A stretch of DNA of 38,348 nucleotides from Lachnospiraceae bacterium (GTDB lineage: Bacteria > Bacillota > Clostridia > Lachnospirales > Lachnospiraceae): the NCBI GenBank assembly GCA_022767285.1, contig JALENY010000036.1, positions 1 to 38,348 on the forward strand. The letters run 5' to 3'. Positions 16,714-24,190 of the stretch are shown here, one piece after another. The notes under the pieces are model-generated. The model saw only the letters and a list, made by a program, of their open reading frames with translations. It was not told where the DNA came from and did not search any database. The translations under genes were made by a program, and so were the position numbers. Within the stretch, counting starts at the first letter, position 1, and every line of letters starts with the position of its first letter.

Positions 16714-17422
16714 TGGAATCCTCCTTGTCTTTCACCGGGAAAAAGTATGCGGCAGCACCGGCAATCAAAATGGTCAGAATGATAATCCGAAAACCGGAAG
16801 AAATACGGCTCAGCAAAGGCGCATACTGGAATATCAGGCTGCAGACCATGGAGATGATCACAATTCCCGCTATGATTTTGTTAACCCTTGCGGGCGGAAC
16901 AATGACGGCGATAAACATACCATAAAGGGCCACGCTCAAAGCACTGATGGCTCTTGCCGGCAGAACGTTTCCGGACACGATTCCAAGGAATGTACCAAAT
17001 ACCCAGCCAAAAGCGGACACCAGGATACAACCGTAGGAATACCAGGGACTGAGCTTCCCGCTTCGACCGATGGATACGCCGAATATTTCATCCGTTACAC
17101 CGTAAGAGATAAAAAAACGGTGGAAAAAGGGGCTTTTGGTATCCAGTTTCTGGGAAAGGGCACAGGACATCAGGCAGTATCGCAGGTTGATGATAAACTG
17201 TGTGAAAGCCATCTCCACATAAGAAGCGGCTGAGGCAATCAGCGACAGTCCGGCAAACTGCCCGGCACTGGTCAGGTTGCTGGCAGAAATAAGAACTGCC
17301 TGCCAGGTTGATATACCAGCATTTTTACACATGATTCCGAAGGTAAAAGAAACCGCAATGTATCCAAGGCAGATGGGGATTCCGTCTCGTATACCCGCGG
17401 CAAAATTCATACGTCTGTCCAT
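16703..17422 (-). CDS. azlC: AzlC-type branched-chain amino-acid exporter
   Basis: A 239-aa integral membrane protein of the AzlC/YgaZ family, the large subunit of a branched-chain amino-acid exporter. The N-terminal FAAGIRDGIPICLGYIAVSF motif followed by FGIMCKNAG, and LISASNLTSAGQFAG, are diagnostic, with about seven helices predicted. It overlaps azlD and is expressed from a promoter at 17474-17503. No Lrp-type regulator is adjacent. Confidence 0.92.
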   Translation of the reverse strand: MDRRMNFAAGIRDGIPICLGYIAVSFTFGIMCKNAGISTWQAVLISASNLTSAGQFAGLSLIASAASYVEMAFTQFIINLRYCLMSCALSQKLDTKSPFFHRFFISYGVTDEIFGVSIGRSGKLSPWYSYGCILVSAFGWVFGTFLGIVSGNVLPARAISALSVALYGMFIAVIVPPARVNKIIAGIVIISMVCSLIFQYAPLLSRISSGFRIIILTILIAGAAAYFFPVKDKEDSNES

Positions 17423-17727
17423 ATCAAAATTTCACACTTTCATAGTTGTTTTTTAGCAGATTATGCCTAAAAAATTGTACTATACAGATGCGGATTATGT
17501 CAAGGAGCTTTACATTTCTGTATATTGTATGCTCAGTTTATAAAAATCCGAGCGGACTTTATGAAAATCGGATGTCTGCAGGAATGATTTTTGGACGTTT
17601 TTTATGTATTTTTTGCGAGAACGCTTCTGCAAAATCTTTATACAATCTTAATACCAAAAGTAATTTATTTATGCTCCCTTAATACTTCTTATGAAATAAT
17701 TAGGACATAACAAAAGAAAAGGATAGG
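17423..17727. promoter_or_regulatory. Divergent region between azlC and ktrB
   Basis: On the - strand TTGACA (17503-17498), 18 bases, TACAAT (17479-17474) is a good azlC promoter. An inverted ATCCGA (17546-17551) / TCGGAT (17568-17573) pair lies further right and may be an operator. No clear promoter for ktrB was found, although T-rich blocks at 17587-17645 could hold a response-regulator-dependent one. No gene is supported here. Confidence 0.5.
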
Positions 17728-19068
17728 GTGTTTAAAATGATGCTTCCAAAACGAAAAAAGCATCTCAGCTCGTTCCAGATCATTATTTTTGGGTTTGTGG
17801 CAGTAATACTTGCCGGAAGCCTCTTTTTGATGCTGCCGGCTGCAACAATAGACGGAAAATCAGCTTCCTTCGCAGATTCCGTATTTACAGCAACTTCGGC
17901 TGTCTGTGTGACGGGTCTTGTGGTGCAGGATACAGCAACCTACTGGTCTTTCTTTGGTCAGTTCATTATTTTGCTTCTGATTCAGGTCGGAGGAATGGGC
18001 GTTATCACCGTAGCGGTACTGCTTACGATAGTGTCAGGGAGAAAAATCGGGCTGATGCAGAGAAGCACTTTGCAGGAGGCCATTGCAGCTCCTCATCTGG
18101 GCGGTATTGTCCGGCTGACCTGGTTTATCATGAGAGGAACGTTCCTGATTGAGAGCATTGGAGCTATTGTCATGGCCCCGGTTTTTGTAAAAGATTATGG
18201 CCCAAAAGGAATCTGGTATGCAATATTTCATTCCATATCAGCTTTTTGTAATGCAGGTTTTGATCTGATGGGGGTGAATCAGCAATTCTCATCCCTGACG
18301 AAATATGTAACGCATCCGGTTATCAATATTACTGTGATGCTGCTGATCATCATTGGCGGAATCGGTTTCCTGACCTGGGAAGACATTGTAATTAAGAGAA
18401 AACAGTTTGGAAAATACCGGATGCAGAGTAAAGTGATCCTGACAGTTACGGCTTTTTTGATCCTGATTCCAACCGTTTATTTCTACTTTTGTGAATTCGC
18501 AAATTTACCCGCGGCAGAGCGTTTCTGGAGTTCTCTTTTCCAATCTGTGACACCGAGAACGGCAGGCTTTAATACGGCAGATCTGACGACGCTTACAGAA
18601 ACGGGAGCTGCGATTGTGATCATACTTATGTTGATTGGAGGTTCACCCGGATCCACGGCAGGCGGTATGAAAACAACGACGATAGCTGTGCTTTTCGCTT
18701 CCGCAAGGGCAGTTTTTAAGAGTCGTGAGGATACCTGTATGTATGGAAGGCGTATTGCGCCCAGAGTGATCAGCACCGCTGCCTGTATTTTGCTGATGTA
18801 TCTGATCCTGTTTTTGGGCGGCGGTCTGGTAATCAGCAGGATTGAAGCGCTGCCTCTTTTAGATTGCCTGTTTGAGACGGCTTCAGCCATCGGCACTGTG
18901 GGCCTTACCATGGGCATTACCCCGGATCTGTCTATGGCGTCAAGAACGATTTTGATTTTTTTGATGTTTATAGGCCGCGTGGGGGGACTGACATTGATTT
19001 TTGCTACAATTTCCGGAACGAAACTTCAGGTATCAAGGTTTCCGCAGGAAAAAATAACGGTTGGATAA
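17728..19068 (+). CDS. ktrB: KtrB/TrkH-type potassium channel subunit
   Basis: The ion-conducting subunit of a Ktr K+ uptake system. The 446-aa protein holds four M1-P-M2-like repeats; the pore loops include TSAVCVTGL, SAFCNAGFDLMG, TPRTAGFNT and SAIGTVGLT, each with the conserved selectivity-filter glycine. GTG at 17728 lies four bases after AAAAGGA; ATG at 17737 is an alternative start three codons later. KtrA follows directly (stop at 19068, KtrA ATG at 19082). A KdpDE-like two-component system in the same operon indicates control by K+ limitation or turgor (inference). Confidence 0.92.
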   Translation: MFKMMLPKRKKHLSSFQIIIFGFVAVILAGSLFLMLPAATIDGKSASFADSVFTATSAVCVTGLVVQDTATYWSFFGQFIILLLIQVGGMGVITVAVLLTIVSGRKIGLMQRSTLQEAIAAPHLGGIVRLTWFIMRGTFLIESIGAIVMAPVFVKDYGPKGIWYAIFHSISAFCNAGFDLMGVNQQFSSLTKYVTHPVINITVMLLIIIGGIGFLTWEDIVIKRKQFGKYRMQSKVILTVTAFLILIPTVYFYFCEFANLPAAERFWSSLFQSVTPRTAGFNTADLTTLTETGAAIVIILMLIGGSPGSTAGGMKTTTIAVLFASARAVFKSREDTCMYGRRIAPRVISTAACILLMYLILFLGGGLVISRIEALPLLDCLFETASAIGTVGLTMGITPDLSMASRTILIFLMFIGRVGGLTLIFATISGTKLQVSRFPQEKITVG

Positions 19069-19081
19069 AAGGAGAAATGCG

Positions 19082-19729
19082 ATGAAGCAGATATTATTGA
19101 TCGGCCTTGGCCGTTTCGGAAAGCATGTTGCTTTGAAATTAAATGAACTTGGCCACCAGGTTATGGCGGTTGACAAACAGGAACAGAGGGTTGATGTGAT
19201 TCTGCCTTATGTGACTAATGCGCAGATTGGAGACAGCACAGATGAGGAATTTCTGTCTTCCCTTGGTGTCCGGAATTTTGATGTATGTATTGTGGCAATC
19301 GGGGATGATTTTCAGAGTTCCCTGGAGACTACGTCCATGTTAAAAGAGATGGGTGCAAAACTGGTTGTTGCCAGAGCGGCAAGAGACCGTCATGCCCGTT
19401 TCCTTTTAAAAAACGGTGCGGATGAAATTGTTTATCCGGAGAAACAGCTGGCATGCTGGACTGCCATTCGATACAGTTCTGACCATATTTTCGACTATAT
19501 TGCCATTGATGGTGATTATGCGATTTTTGAAGTATCGATCCCGAAATCATGGGACAAAAGAACCGTTGGTGAACTGGATGTGCGTCGAGTACATAATATT
19601 AATATCATGGCAATCAAACATAACGGAATAGTGAACCCGGATGTTACGCCGGATACAGTGATCTCTGCACAGGATACAATGCTGGTGCTCGGAAAAAACA
19701 AAGATATTCAGAAATGCTTTCATATCTGA
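19082..19729 (+). CDS. ktrA: KtrA/TrkA-type potassium channel gating subunit
   Basis: The cytosolic ring that gates KtrB. Residues 1-130 are an RCK-N Rossmann domain with the nucleotide motif LIGLGRFGKHVALKL; residues 140-215 are an RCK-C domain, the site where c-di-AMP binds in several Firmicutes. At 215 aa it has one RCK-N/RCK-C unit, as KtrA does, unlike the doubled TrkA of enterobacteria. ATG at 19082 has AAAGGAG seven bases upstream; the longer frame from TTG 19061 would overlap ktrB and lacks a ribosome binding site. Confidence 0.92.
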   Translation: MKQILLIGLGRFGKHVALKLNELGHQVMAVDKQEQRVDVILPYVTNAQIGDSTDEEFLSSLGVRNFDVCIVAIGDDFQSSLETTSMLKEMGAKLVVARAARDRHARFLLKNGADEIVYPEKQLACWTAIRYSSDHIFDYIAIDGDYAIFEVSIPKSWDKRTVGELDVRRVHNINIMAIKHNGIVNPDVTPDTVISAQDTMLVLGKNKDIQKCFHI

Positions 19730-19751
19730 CTGTGATGGCAGGAGGGATACG

Positions 19752-19895
19752 ATGGGAGAAGTGATTTTGCTGGCGGCTTTTGTTGTGGTTGGAATTCTGG
19801 GCTATTTTGTCATGAAAAAAATAGATTGGTTTCTGGAACAGAATTATCCGGAAGTTGAAAAAAGAAAACTTGATGAGAAAGATATCATACCGTGA
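19752..19895 (+). CDS. Small single-pass membrane protein in the potassium operon
   Basis: A 47-aa ORF led by a perfect AGGAGGG. Residues 4-21 form one transmembrane helix (VILLAAFVVVGILGYFVM), followed by a charged cytosolic tail rich in K, E and D. It has no family I can name; single-helix peptides next to channel genes can act as accessory subunits. Its TGA stop lies inside a 26-base palindrome, and the same frame opens again five codons later (19911), so it may be the first half of a ~98-residue protein broken by a stop codon. Confidence 0.65.
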   Translation: MGEVILLAAFVVVGILGYFVMKKIDWFLEQNYPEVEKRKLDEKDIIP

Positions 19896-19912
19896 GCAGC
19901 TGCTTGCGGTAT
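19887..19912. repeat. 26-base near-palindrome spanning the small ORF stop
   Basis: ATACCG-TG-AGCAGCTGCT-TG-CGGTAT: symmetric except for the two TG pairs, which can wobble-pair in RNA to give an 11-bp stem with an AGCU loop. It covers the TGA stop of the 47-aa ORF and reaches the next in-frame ATG at 19911. A T-rich stretch follows 17 bases later, too far for a typical terminator. Confidence 0.7.
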
Positions 19913-20048
19913 GCGTGTCTTTAAGATCTTTTTCGCTGGAGGTTCCGCTTGGATTGTGTTATACTGTACAGGAACAGAATCAGCTGAAGAAGTATTTGGC
20001 GGAAAGTTTGAAATCTGTCAAAGCAAAGAGGAAATGAAAGATGTTTAA
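19911..20048 (+). CDS. Short ORF coupled to the sensor kinase gene (uncertain)
   Basis: A 45-aa frame, MRVFKIFFAGG at the start and FGGKFEICQSKEEMKDV at the end, in the same frame as the 47-aa membrane ORF upstream. Its stop overlaps the kinase start codon (ATGTTTAA), which would couple their translation. No ribosome binding site precedes ATG 19911. It may be real, the C-terminal half of a broken gene, or chance. The alternative 60-aa frame at 19855-20037 looks less protein-like. Confidence 0.35.
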   Translation: MRVFKIFFAGGSAWIVLYCTGTESAEEVFGGKFEICQSKEEMKDV

Positions 20049-21642
20049 CAGCAATCAGAAGCTGCCATCTTATGACGGGGCAGGAAGCGGTCAGGAAAAA
20101 CAGAATGGGATTTTGCAGGAACACTCTTTCCAGTGGAGCGATGTCCTTAAAAGTATTCTTGTGCTGTTTCTGGCAAGCTGCATCGGCCTTCTGTTTCAAT
20201 GGCTTGGTTTTACGGAAGCAAATATTGTTACCATCTATATTCTCAGTGTCCTGATTATTGCAGTTATTACAACAAAACGTTCCTACAGCCTGATCTCAAC
20301 AGTGGCCAGCGTAGGGATTTTTAATTTCCTTTTCACAGAACCGAAATATACCCTTCTTGCGTACGATAAGGGATATTTTATCACTTTTTTTGTTATGTTT
20401 TCTTCTGCCTTGATTACCGGAACGCTGGCGGCCAAGCTGAAGAACCATGCCAGAGAGTCCGCTAGGGTGGCTTATCGGACGAAAATCCTGCTGGATACGG
20501 CCCAGATGCTGGAAAAAGAAAAAGACAGCGGTGAAATCGCGCAGGCAACAGCAGGTCAGCTGGTGAAACTGCTGGGAAGAGATGTGATCTTTTATTTGTC
20601 TTACGGCGGTCAGCTGAAGGAACCCTATGTTTTAACGGTACTTCCCGATGGGGACAAAGATATATATCTCAGAGCATCTGAGAAAAATGCAGCTGTATGG
20701 GTCATGAAAAACAATAAACCGGCAGGTGCTGCCACTGAATATTTTTCAGATGCCAAATGTCTGTATCTTTCTTTAAGTGTCAGTGACAATGTTTACGGTG
20801 TTGTGGGAATTGCCGTTCGGGAGCAGTCCATGGATACCTTTGAGAACAGCATTCTCCTCTCTATTCTTGGAGAATGTGCGCTCGCTCTGGAGAACAATAA
20901 AAATGCCAGAGAGAAGGAGGAGGCAGCTGTTCTTGCAAAAAACGAGCAGCTTCGGGCGAATCTTCTACGTTCCATTTCTCATGATCTGAGGACTCCTCTG
21001 ACTTCCATCTCCGGAAATGCCAGTAACCTGCTGTCAAACGGTGCCTGTTTTGATGAAGAGACAAAGCGTCAGCTTTATTCAGATATCTATGATGATTCCA
21101 TGTGGCTGATCAATCTGGTGGAGAATCTGTTGGCAGTAACCAGAATCGAGGACGGGACCATGAATCTTCGGCTGACGGCAGAACTGATGGATGAGATCGT
21201 GGCGGAATCCCTGCGCCATGTGAACCGGATCAGCAGCAGACACGAGATCTGTGTGGAAAATATGGAGGATCTGCTTTTAGTGAAAGCGGATGCGAGACTT
21301 ATCATACAGGTTATTATCAACATGATTGACAATGCTGTAAAATATACACCCGAAGGCTCCCATATCTGCATTCATACGGAGAAGACCGGAGATTTTGCTG
21401 CTGTTCGGATCTCGGATGATGGACCGGGAGTTTCCGATGAAGATAAGCTTCATATTTTTGAAATGTTTTACAGCGGCAGGAATCAGGTGGCAGATAACAG
21501 GCGGAGTCTCGGGTTGGGGCTTGCCCTGTGCAAATCGATCGTGACAGCCCACGGTGGAGAAATCCGTGTGGAGGATAATCTGCCTCATGGATGCGTATTT
21601 ACATTTACATTACCATTGGAGGAGGTAGAACTGCATGAATAA
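20041..21642 (+). CDS. KdpD-like sensor histidine kinase lacking the N-terminal KdpD domain
   Basis: A 533-aa membrane sensor. Residues about 35-135 hold three to four transmembrane helices of the KdpD DUF4118 type (RSYSLISTVASVGIFNFLFTEP). Residues about 150-280 form a GAF-like domain, and residues 300-370 HisKA with H314 in SISHDLRTPLTS. The HATPase follows, with N, G1 and G2 boxes: MIDNAVKYTP, ISDDGPGV and SLGLGLALCKSI. E. coli KdpD carries a further ~390-residue N-terminal KdpD and USP region; it is absent here, so K+ or turgor sensing must rely on the membrane and GAF parts. Downstream, the response regulator overlaps by eight bases. With ktrB and ktrA in the same operon, control of K+ uptake is the natural reading. 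Confidence 0.88.
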   Translation: MFNSNQKLPSYDGAGSGQEKQNGILQEHSFQWSDVLKSILVLFLASCIGLLFQWLGFTEANIVTIYILSVLIIAVITTKRSYSLISTVASVGIFNFLFTEPKYTLLAYDKGYFITFFVMFSSALITGTLAAKLKNHARESARVAYRTKILLDTAQMLEKEKDSGEIAQATAGQLVKLLGRDVIFYLSYGGQLKEPYVLTVLPDGDKDIYLRASEKNAAVWVMKNNKPAGAATEYFSDAKCLYLSLSVSDNVYGVVGIAVREQSMDTFENSILLSILGECALALENNKNAREKEEAAVLAKNEQLRANLLRSISHDLRTPLTSISGNASNLLSNGACFDEETKRQLYSDIYDDSMWLINLVENLLAVTRIEDGTMNLRLTAELMDEIVAESLRHVNRISSRHEICVENMEDLLLVKADARLIIQVIINMIDNAVKYTPEGSHICIHTEKTGDFAAVRISDDGPGVSDEDKLHIFEMFYSGRNQVADNRRSLGLGLALCKSIVTAHGGEIRVEDNLPHGCVFTFTLPLEEVELHE

Positions 21643-22369
21643 AATGCTGATCCTGGTTGTGGAAGATGACTCATCTGTCCGAAATCTGATTACAACAACC
21701 TTAAAGGCACATGATTATCATTTCCTGACCGCATCTACCGGGGAAGCGGCGATTCTCGAAGTGTCATCCCACAATCCGGATGTGGTTCTGATGGATCTGG
21801 GCCTGCCTGATATGGATGGCGTTGAGGTGATCAAAAAAATCCGTACCTGGTCGAATCTGCCGATCATAGTGATTAGTGCCCGCAGTGAAGACACCGACAA
21901 AATAGAAGCGTTGGATGAAGGGGCAGATGACTATCTGACCAAGCCATTTTCCGTGGAGGAACTTCTGGCCCGGCTTCGTGTTACCCAGCGAAGGCTTTCC
22001 ACCATGGAAAATCCGATGACGGTTTCCTGCGTGTTTGTAAACGGAAAACTGAAATTAGATTATGCTGCCGGGTGTGTTTATTTGGGTGAGAGAGAATTGC
22101 ATCTGACACCGATCGAGTATAAATTGTTGTGCCTTTTGGCGAAAAATGTGGGAAAAGTACTGACGCATACCTATATTACTCAAAAAATATGGGGAAGCAG
22201 CTGGGGACATGACATCGCATCGCTTCGGGTCTTTATGGCCACATTGCGAAAAAAAATTGAGTCTGAACCGGATTCGCCCCAGTATATTCAAACTCATATT
22301 GGTGTGGGATACCGCATGTTAAGGGTGGAAGAGAATGAAAGGCGTGATGGAAGCTCAGGTTATTCCTGA
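21635..22369 (+). CDS. KdpE-like OmpR-family response regulator
   Basis: A 244-aa two-domain regulator: receiver (1-120) with the acidic pocket VVEDDSS, phospho-acceptor D54 in VLMDLGLPDMDG, the conserved T/S in VISAR and K in LTKPF; and an OmpR/PhoB winged helix (about 140-230) with LTPIEYKLLCLLAKNVGKV and GVGYRM. Overlap with the kinase gene makes them an obvious pair. Likely targets are promoters for K+ uptake, including perhaps the gap before ktrB. Its stop codon overlaps the 3' end of the convergent YbaK gene. Confidence 0.92.
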   Translation: MNKMLILVVEDDSSVRNLITTTLKAHDYHFLTASTGEAAILEVSSHNPDVVLMDLGLPDMDGVEVIKKIRTWSNLPIIVISARSEDTDKIEALDEGADDYLTKPFSVEELLARLRVTQRRLSTMENPMTVSCVFVNGKLKLDYAAGCVYLGERELHLTPIEYKLLCLLAKNVGKVLTHTYITQKIWGSSWGHDIASLRVFMATLRKKIESEPDSPQYIQTHIGVGYRMLRVEENERRDGSSGYS

Positions 22370-22379
22370 GTATTCCATC
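22346..22379. repeat. Hairpin over the convergent stops of kdpE-like and ybaK genes
   Basis: GATGGAA-G-CTCAGG / CCTGAG-TA-TTCCATC with a TTATT loop. It contains both stop codons of the two convergent, overlapping genes. No T-run follows on either strand, so if it ends transcription it would not be a canonical intrinsic terminator. Confidence 0.6.
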
Positions 22380-22839
22380 CCTTACATACATCAATCCAGC
22401 CGGTATATCCCGAATACTGTTCCAGTTCCGGAATGGTAAGTTCGATGGCGCTGTTGCTGCTTCCGCAGGCGGGGAAAACGGTATCAAAGCGTTTCAGTGA
22501 TTTATCCAGATAGACTTCAACCCCTTCATTGACCCCGAATGGGCACACACCGCCCACAGAATGGCCAATCATGGCAGTTACTTCTTCCGGAGACAGCATT
22601 TTTGCCTTTTTGCTAAATTGGGCTTTGTATTTCGGATTATCGATTTTGGCATCACCGGCAGCAACGATCAGAACTGCATGATCCCCAACGAGAAAGGACA
22701 AAGTTTTGGCAATTCTGGCAGGAGCACATCCCACTGCCTCGGCGGCCAGCTCTACAGTTGCACTGGAGACATCAAATTCAAGGATTCGGTCTTCCATATT
22801 ATATTGTCTGAAATAGTTTCTTACTCGTTCGATGGACAT
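22360..22839 (-). CDS. YbaK/EbsC-type aminoacyl-tRNA deacylase
   Basis: A 159-aa single-domain protein of the YbaK/ProX family, which hydrolyses mischarged Cys- or Ala-tRNAPro in trans. SSATVELAAEAVGCAPARIAKTL, the lysine in that stretch, SVGGVCPFG and the C-terminal ACGSSNSAIELT are typical. The open frame extends further, but ATG at 22839 with GAAGGAG is the true start. Promoter elements lie at 22892-22920 with a small dyad just downstream. Exact tRNA specificity cannot be read from sequence. Confidence 0.9.
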   Translation of the reverse strand: MSIERVRNYFRQYNMEDRILEFDVSSATVELAAEAVGCAPARIAKTLSFLVGDHAVLIVAAGDAKIDNPKYKAQFSKKAKMLSPEEVTAMIGHSVGGVCPFGVNEGVEVYLDKSLKRFDTVFPACGSSNSAIELTIPELEQYSGYTGWIDVCKGWNTQE

Positions 22840-22868
22840 TTCATTTTCTCCTTCTATGTAAAATGTTG

Positions 22869-22920
22869 GTGTTTTTGAAAAACACGTTTTTATCATAGCA
22901 CAAGTTTTTGTGGGTGTACA
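22869..22920 (-). promoter_or_regulatory. ybaK promoter with adjacent dyad
   Basis: On the - strand TGTACA (22920-22915), 17 bases, TATGAT (22897-22892) with an extended TGC. The predicted transcript starts next to the 17-bp palindrome GTGTTTTTGAAAAACAC (22869-22885), which could be an operator. Confidence 0.55.
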
Positions 22921-23136
22921 GATTTTGATTTTCGTTTCCGGTAAACGGTGCTGTGATAATTCCGGCGTTTTTCGGAAAATAGTTACTTTGGGGCGTGAAA
23001 ATGAAATGCTTTATGCGCCCATGAAACCAGATGACTCGAATGAATTTCCGGACTATAGTTTTTCGGGTGATAAAAGAGAACTTACATATTGAAGTTTGGA
23101 AACAGCTATGACAGGAAAGGAAGGCAGATAAAATGA

Positions 23137-23433
23137 ATGACATGTTCACCGGAAGAAATCACCGTTGCATATGGATTTAACCCGAAGGCCGCACTTTCCC
23201 CTCAGAGGCATCTGGGACTGCTTCTGGAGATCAACCGGCTGTCAAAATCCGGTGCACAGTTTATTATTGTCAGTCATTCGCCGATTCTTCTTGCTTTGTC
23301 GGATGCACAGATTCTGAGTTTCAATGATGGGGAAATACACCTCTGTGATTATCTGGATACGGAAAGCTATCGGGTGACTGAGATGTTTATCAATAATCGC
23401 AAATACTTCCTTAAGCGGCTTCGCTCAGATTGA
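23137..23433 (+). pseudogene. Remnant of an AAA/ABC-type ATPase (C-terminal part)
   Basis: The 98 readable residues resemble the end of a small predicted ATPase: KAALSPQRHLGLLLEINRL, then GAQFIIVSHSPILLALSDAQI (the His-switch region) and the ETESYRVTEMFINNRKYFLKRL tail. The Walker A half is absent and the Walker B region, normally DEPEAAL, reads FNPKAAL, so the catalytic Asp and Glu are gone. I see no matching upstream half in 22900-23136. It is a decayed fragment, unlikely to be functional. Confidence 0.6.
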
Positions 23434-23490
23434 ATACGGTCAAGAAGTATGAACTTCGGATTGAATCGTGCTGTTTATTTGTGCTTCAGC

Positions 23491-23907
23491 CTAAATGCTG
23501 TCGATCACTTCGGCAGCACGGAGTGCCTGGAAGATAATATGCCGAGTGGAAGGGCGGATATCTGCATTATCAGGAAGCCGATAAGGCGCATCATCCAGAA
23601 ACGCGTTTGACAGCAGATAAACATAATACTCATCGGTAGTCTGTTCGCTGACCAGAGAATCGCCGTTGTCCCGCATTTCCTCTGTCGTTTTATCCCGCCC
23701 AAGTGCCATAACAGACAATATTTCCAGGATGACGCAAAAATGTTCCTCATCCCATGCGGACAGATACATACATTTACATAATCCTTTGGAAAAAAAAGGA
23801 TAATCGCCATAGCAGTCAAGAAGTTCTTTGAATCTAGTCTTGTGTCCGGAACTTTCAAACAGCCCTTCTTCGTCCAATGCGGTGATGCATTCAGTAGTAA
23901 AACTCAT
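23491..23907 (-). CDS. Conserved-looking hypothetical protein, 138 aa
   Basis: I do not recognise a named family. The protein is acidic and soluble, without signal or membrane segments: CITALDEEGLFESSGHKTRF at the N-terminus, CYGDYPFFSKGLCKCMYLSAWD in the middle, and EVIDSI at the end, predicted mostly helical. Cysteines cluster around residues 30-50 and might bind metal, but spacing is not diagnostic. A strong ribosome binding site (GAGGGGG) precedes ATG 23907, and a promoter overlapped by a perfect inverted repeat lies at 23938-23974, so it is a genuine expressed gene. It is single-gene, next to the dead ATPase remnant. Confidence 0.7.
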   Translation of the reverse strand: MSFTTECITALDEEGLFESSGHKTRFKELLDCYGDYPFFSKGLCKCMYLSAWDEEHFCVILEILSVMALGRDKTTEEMRDNGDSLVSEQTTDEYYVYLLSNAFLDDAPYRLPDNADIRPSTRHIIFQALRAAEVIDSI

Positions 23908-23937
23908 AACTTTTCCCCCTCACAATGAGATAATAAA

Positions 23938-23974
23938 ATTATAATCGAAGCGTTGTCGGAAAACAACGCTTTTT
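23938..23974 (-). promoter_or_regulatory. Promoter and overlapping inverted repeat of the 138-aa gene
   Basis: On the - strand TTGTTT (23966-23961), 17 bases, TATAAT (23943-23938). The perfect 9-bp inverted repeat AAGCGTTGT / ACAACGCTT (23948-23956 and 23963-23971) surrounds the -35 box, like a repressor operator. On the + strand the same repeat is followed by TTT and could act as a terminator. Confidence 0.5.
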
Positions 23975-24078
23975 CATTAATTAATGAAAATAATAGGAAA
24001 GATCCCATGCGGATCCCGGCCATTTAAAGGTAAACCTATTTGAAATCCATTTGTCCTTCTGTACATAAGCGTGAAAAA

Positions 24079-24089
24079 TGTGCTATAAT
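24079..24089 (+). promoter_or_regulatory. Extended -10 promoter of the second MATE gene
   Basis: TGTGC followed by TATAAT (24084-24089), with TGTACA at 24060-24065 as a possible -35 (18-base spacer). The leader of about 75 bases carries a short ORF. Confidence 0.6.
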
Positions 24090-24133
24090 GTGTGCACGTA
24101 ATGAATTCTGGAGAAAAGCGAAGGAATACTAGA

Positions 24134-24190
24134 ATGTACTTAAATAAAAAGTGGGAAAGAGATGATAATCATGGAAGAGAGAGCAAATGA
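24134..24190 (+). CDS. Possible 18-residue leader peptide before MATE
   Basis: ATG at 24134 has AAGGAA eight bases upstream, a better ribosome site than MATE's own. It encodes MYLNKKWERDDNHGRESK and stops inside the first codons of MATE, overlapping its start. This arrangement can couple or attenuate translation of the exporter. It may also be chance. Confidence 0.35.
   Translation: MYLNKKWERDDNHGRESK

Noticed and set aside
17423-17727. c-di-AMP (ydaO) riboswitch before ktrB
   Set aside because: I could not find the conserved paired elements of that motif; a covariance search would settle it.
19855-20037. 60-aa ORF before the kdpD-like gene
   Set aside because: TTG start without ribosome site; overlaps two better-supported short frames.
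22910-23092. 60-aa ORF between ybaK and the ATPase fragment
   Set aside because: Starts inside the ybaK promoter region, no ribosome site and no recognisable domain.
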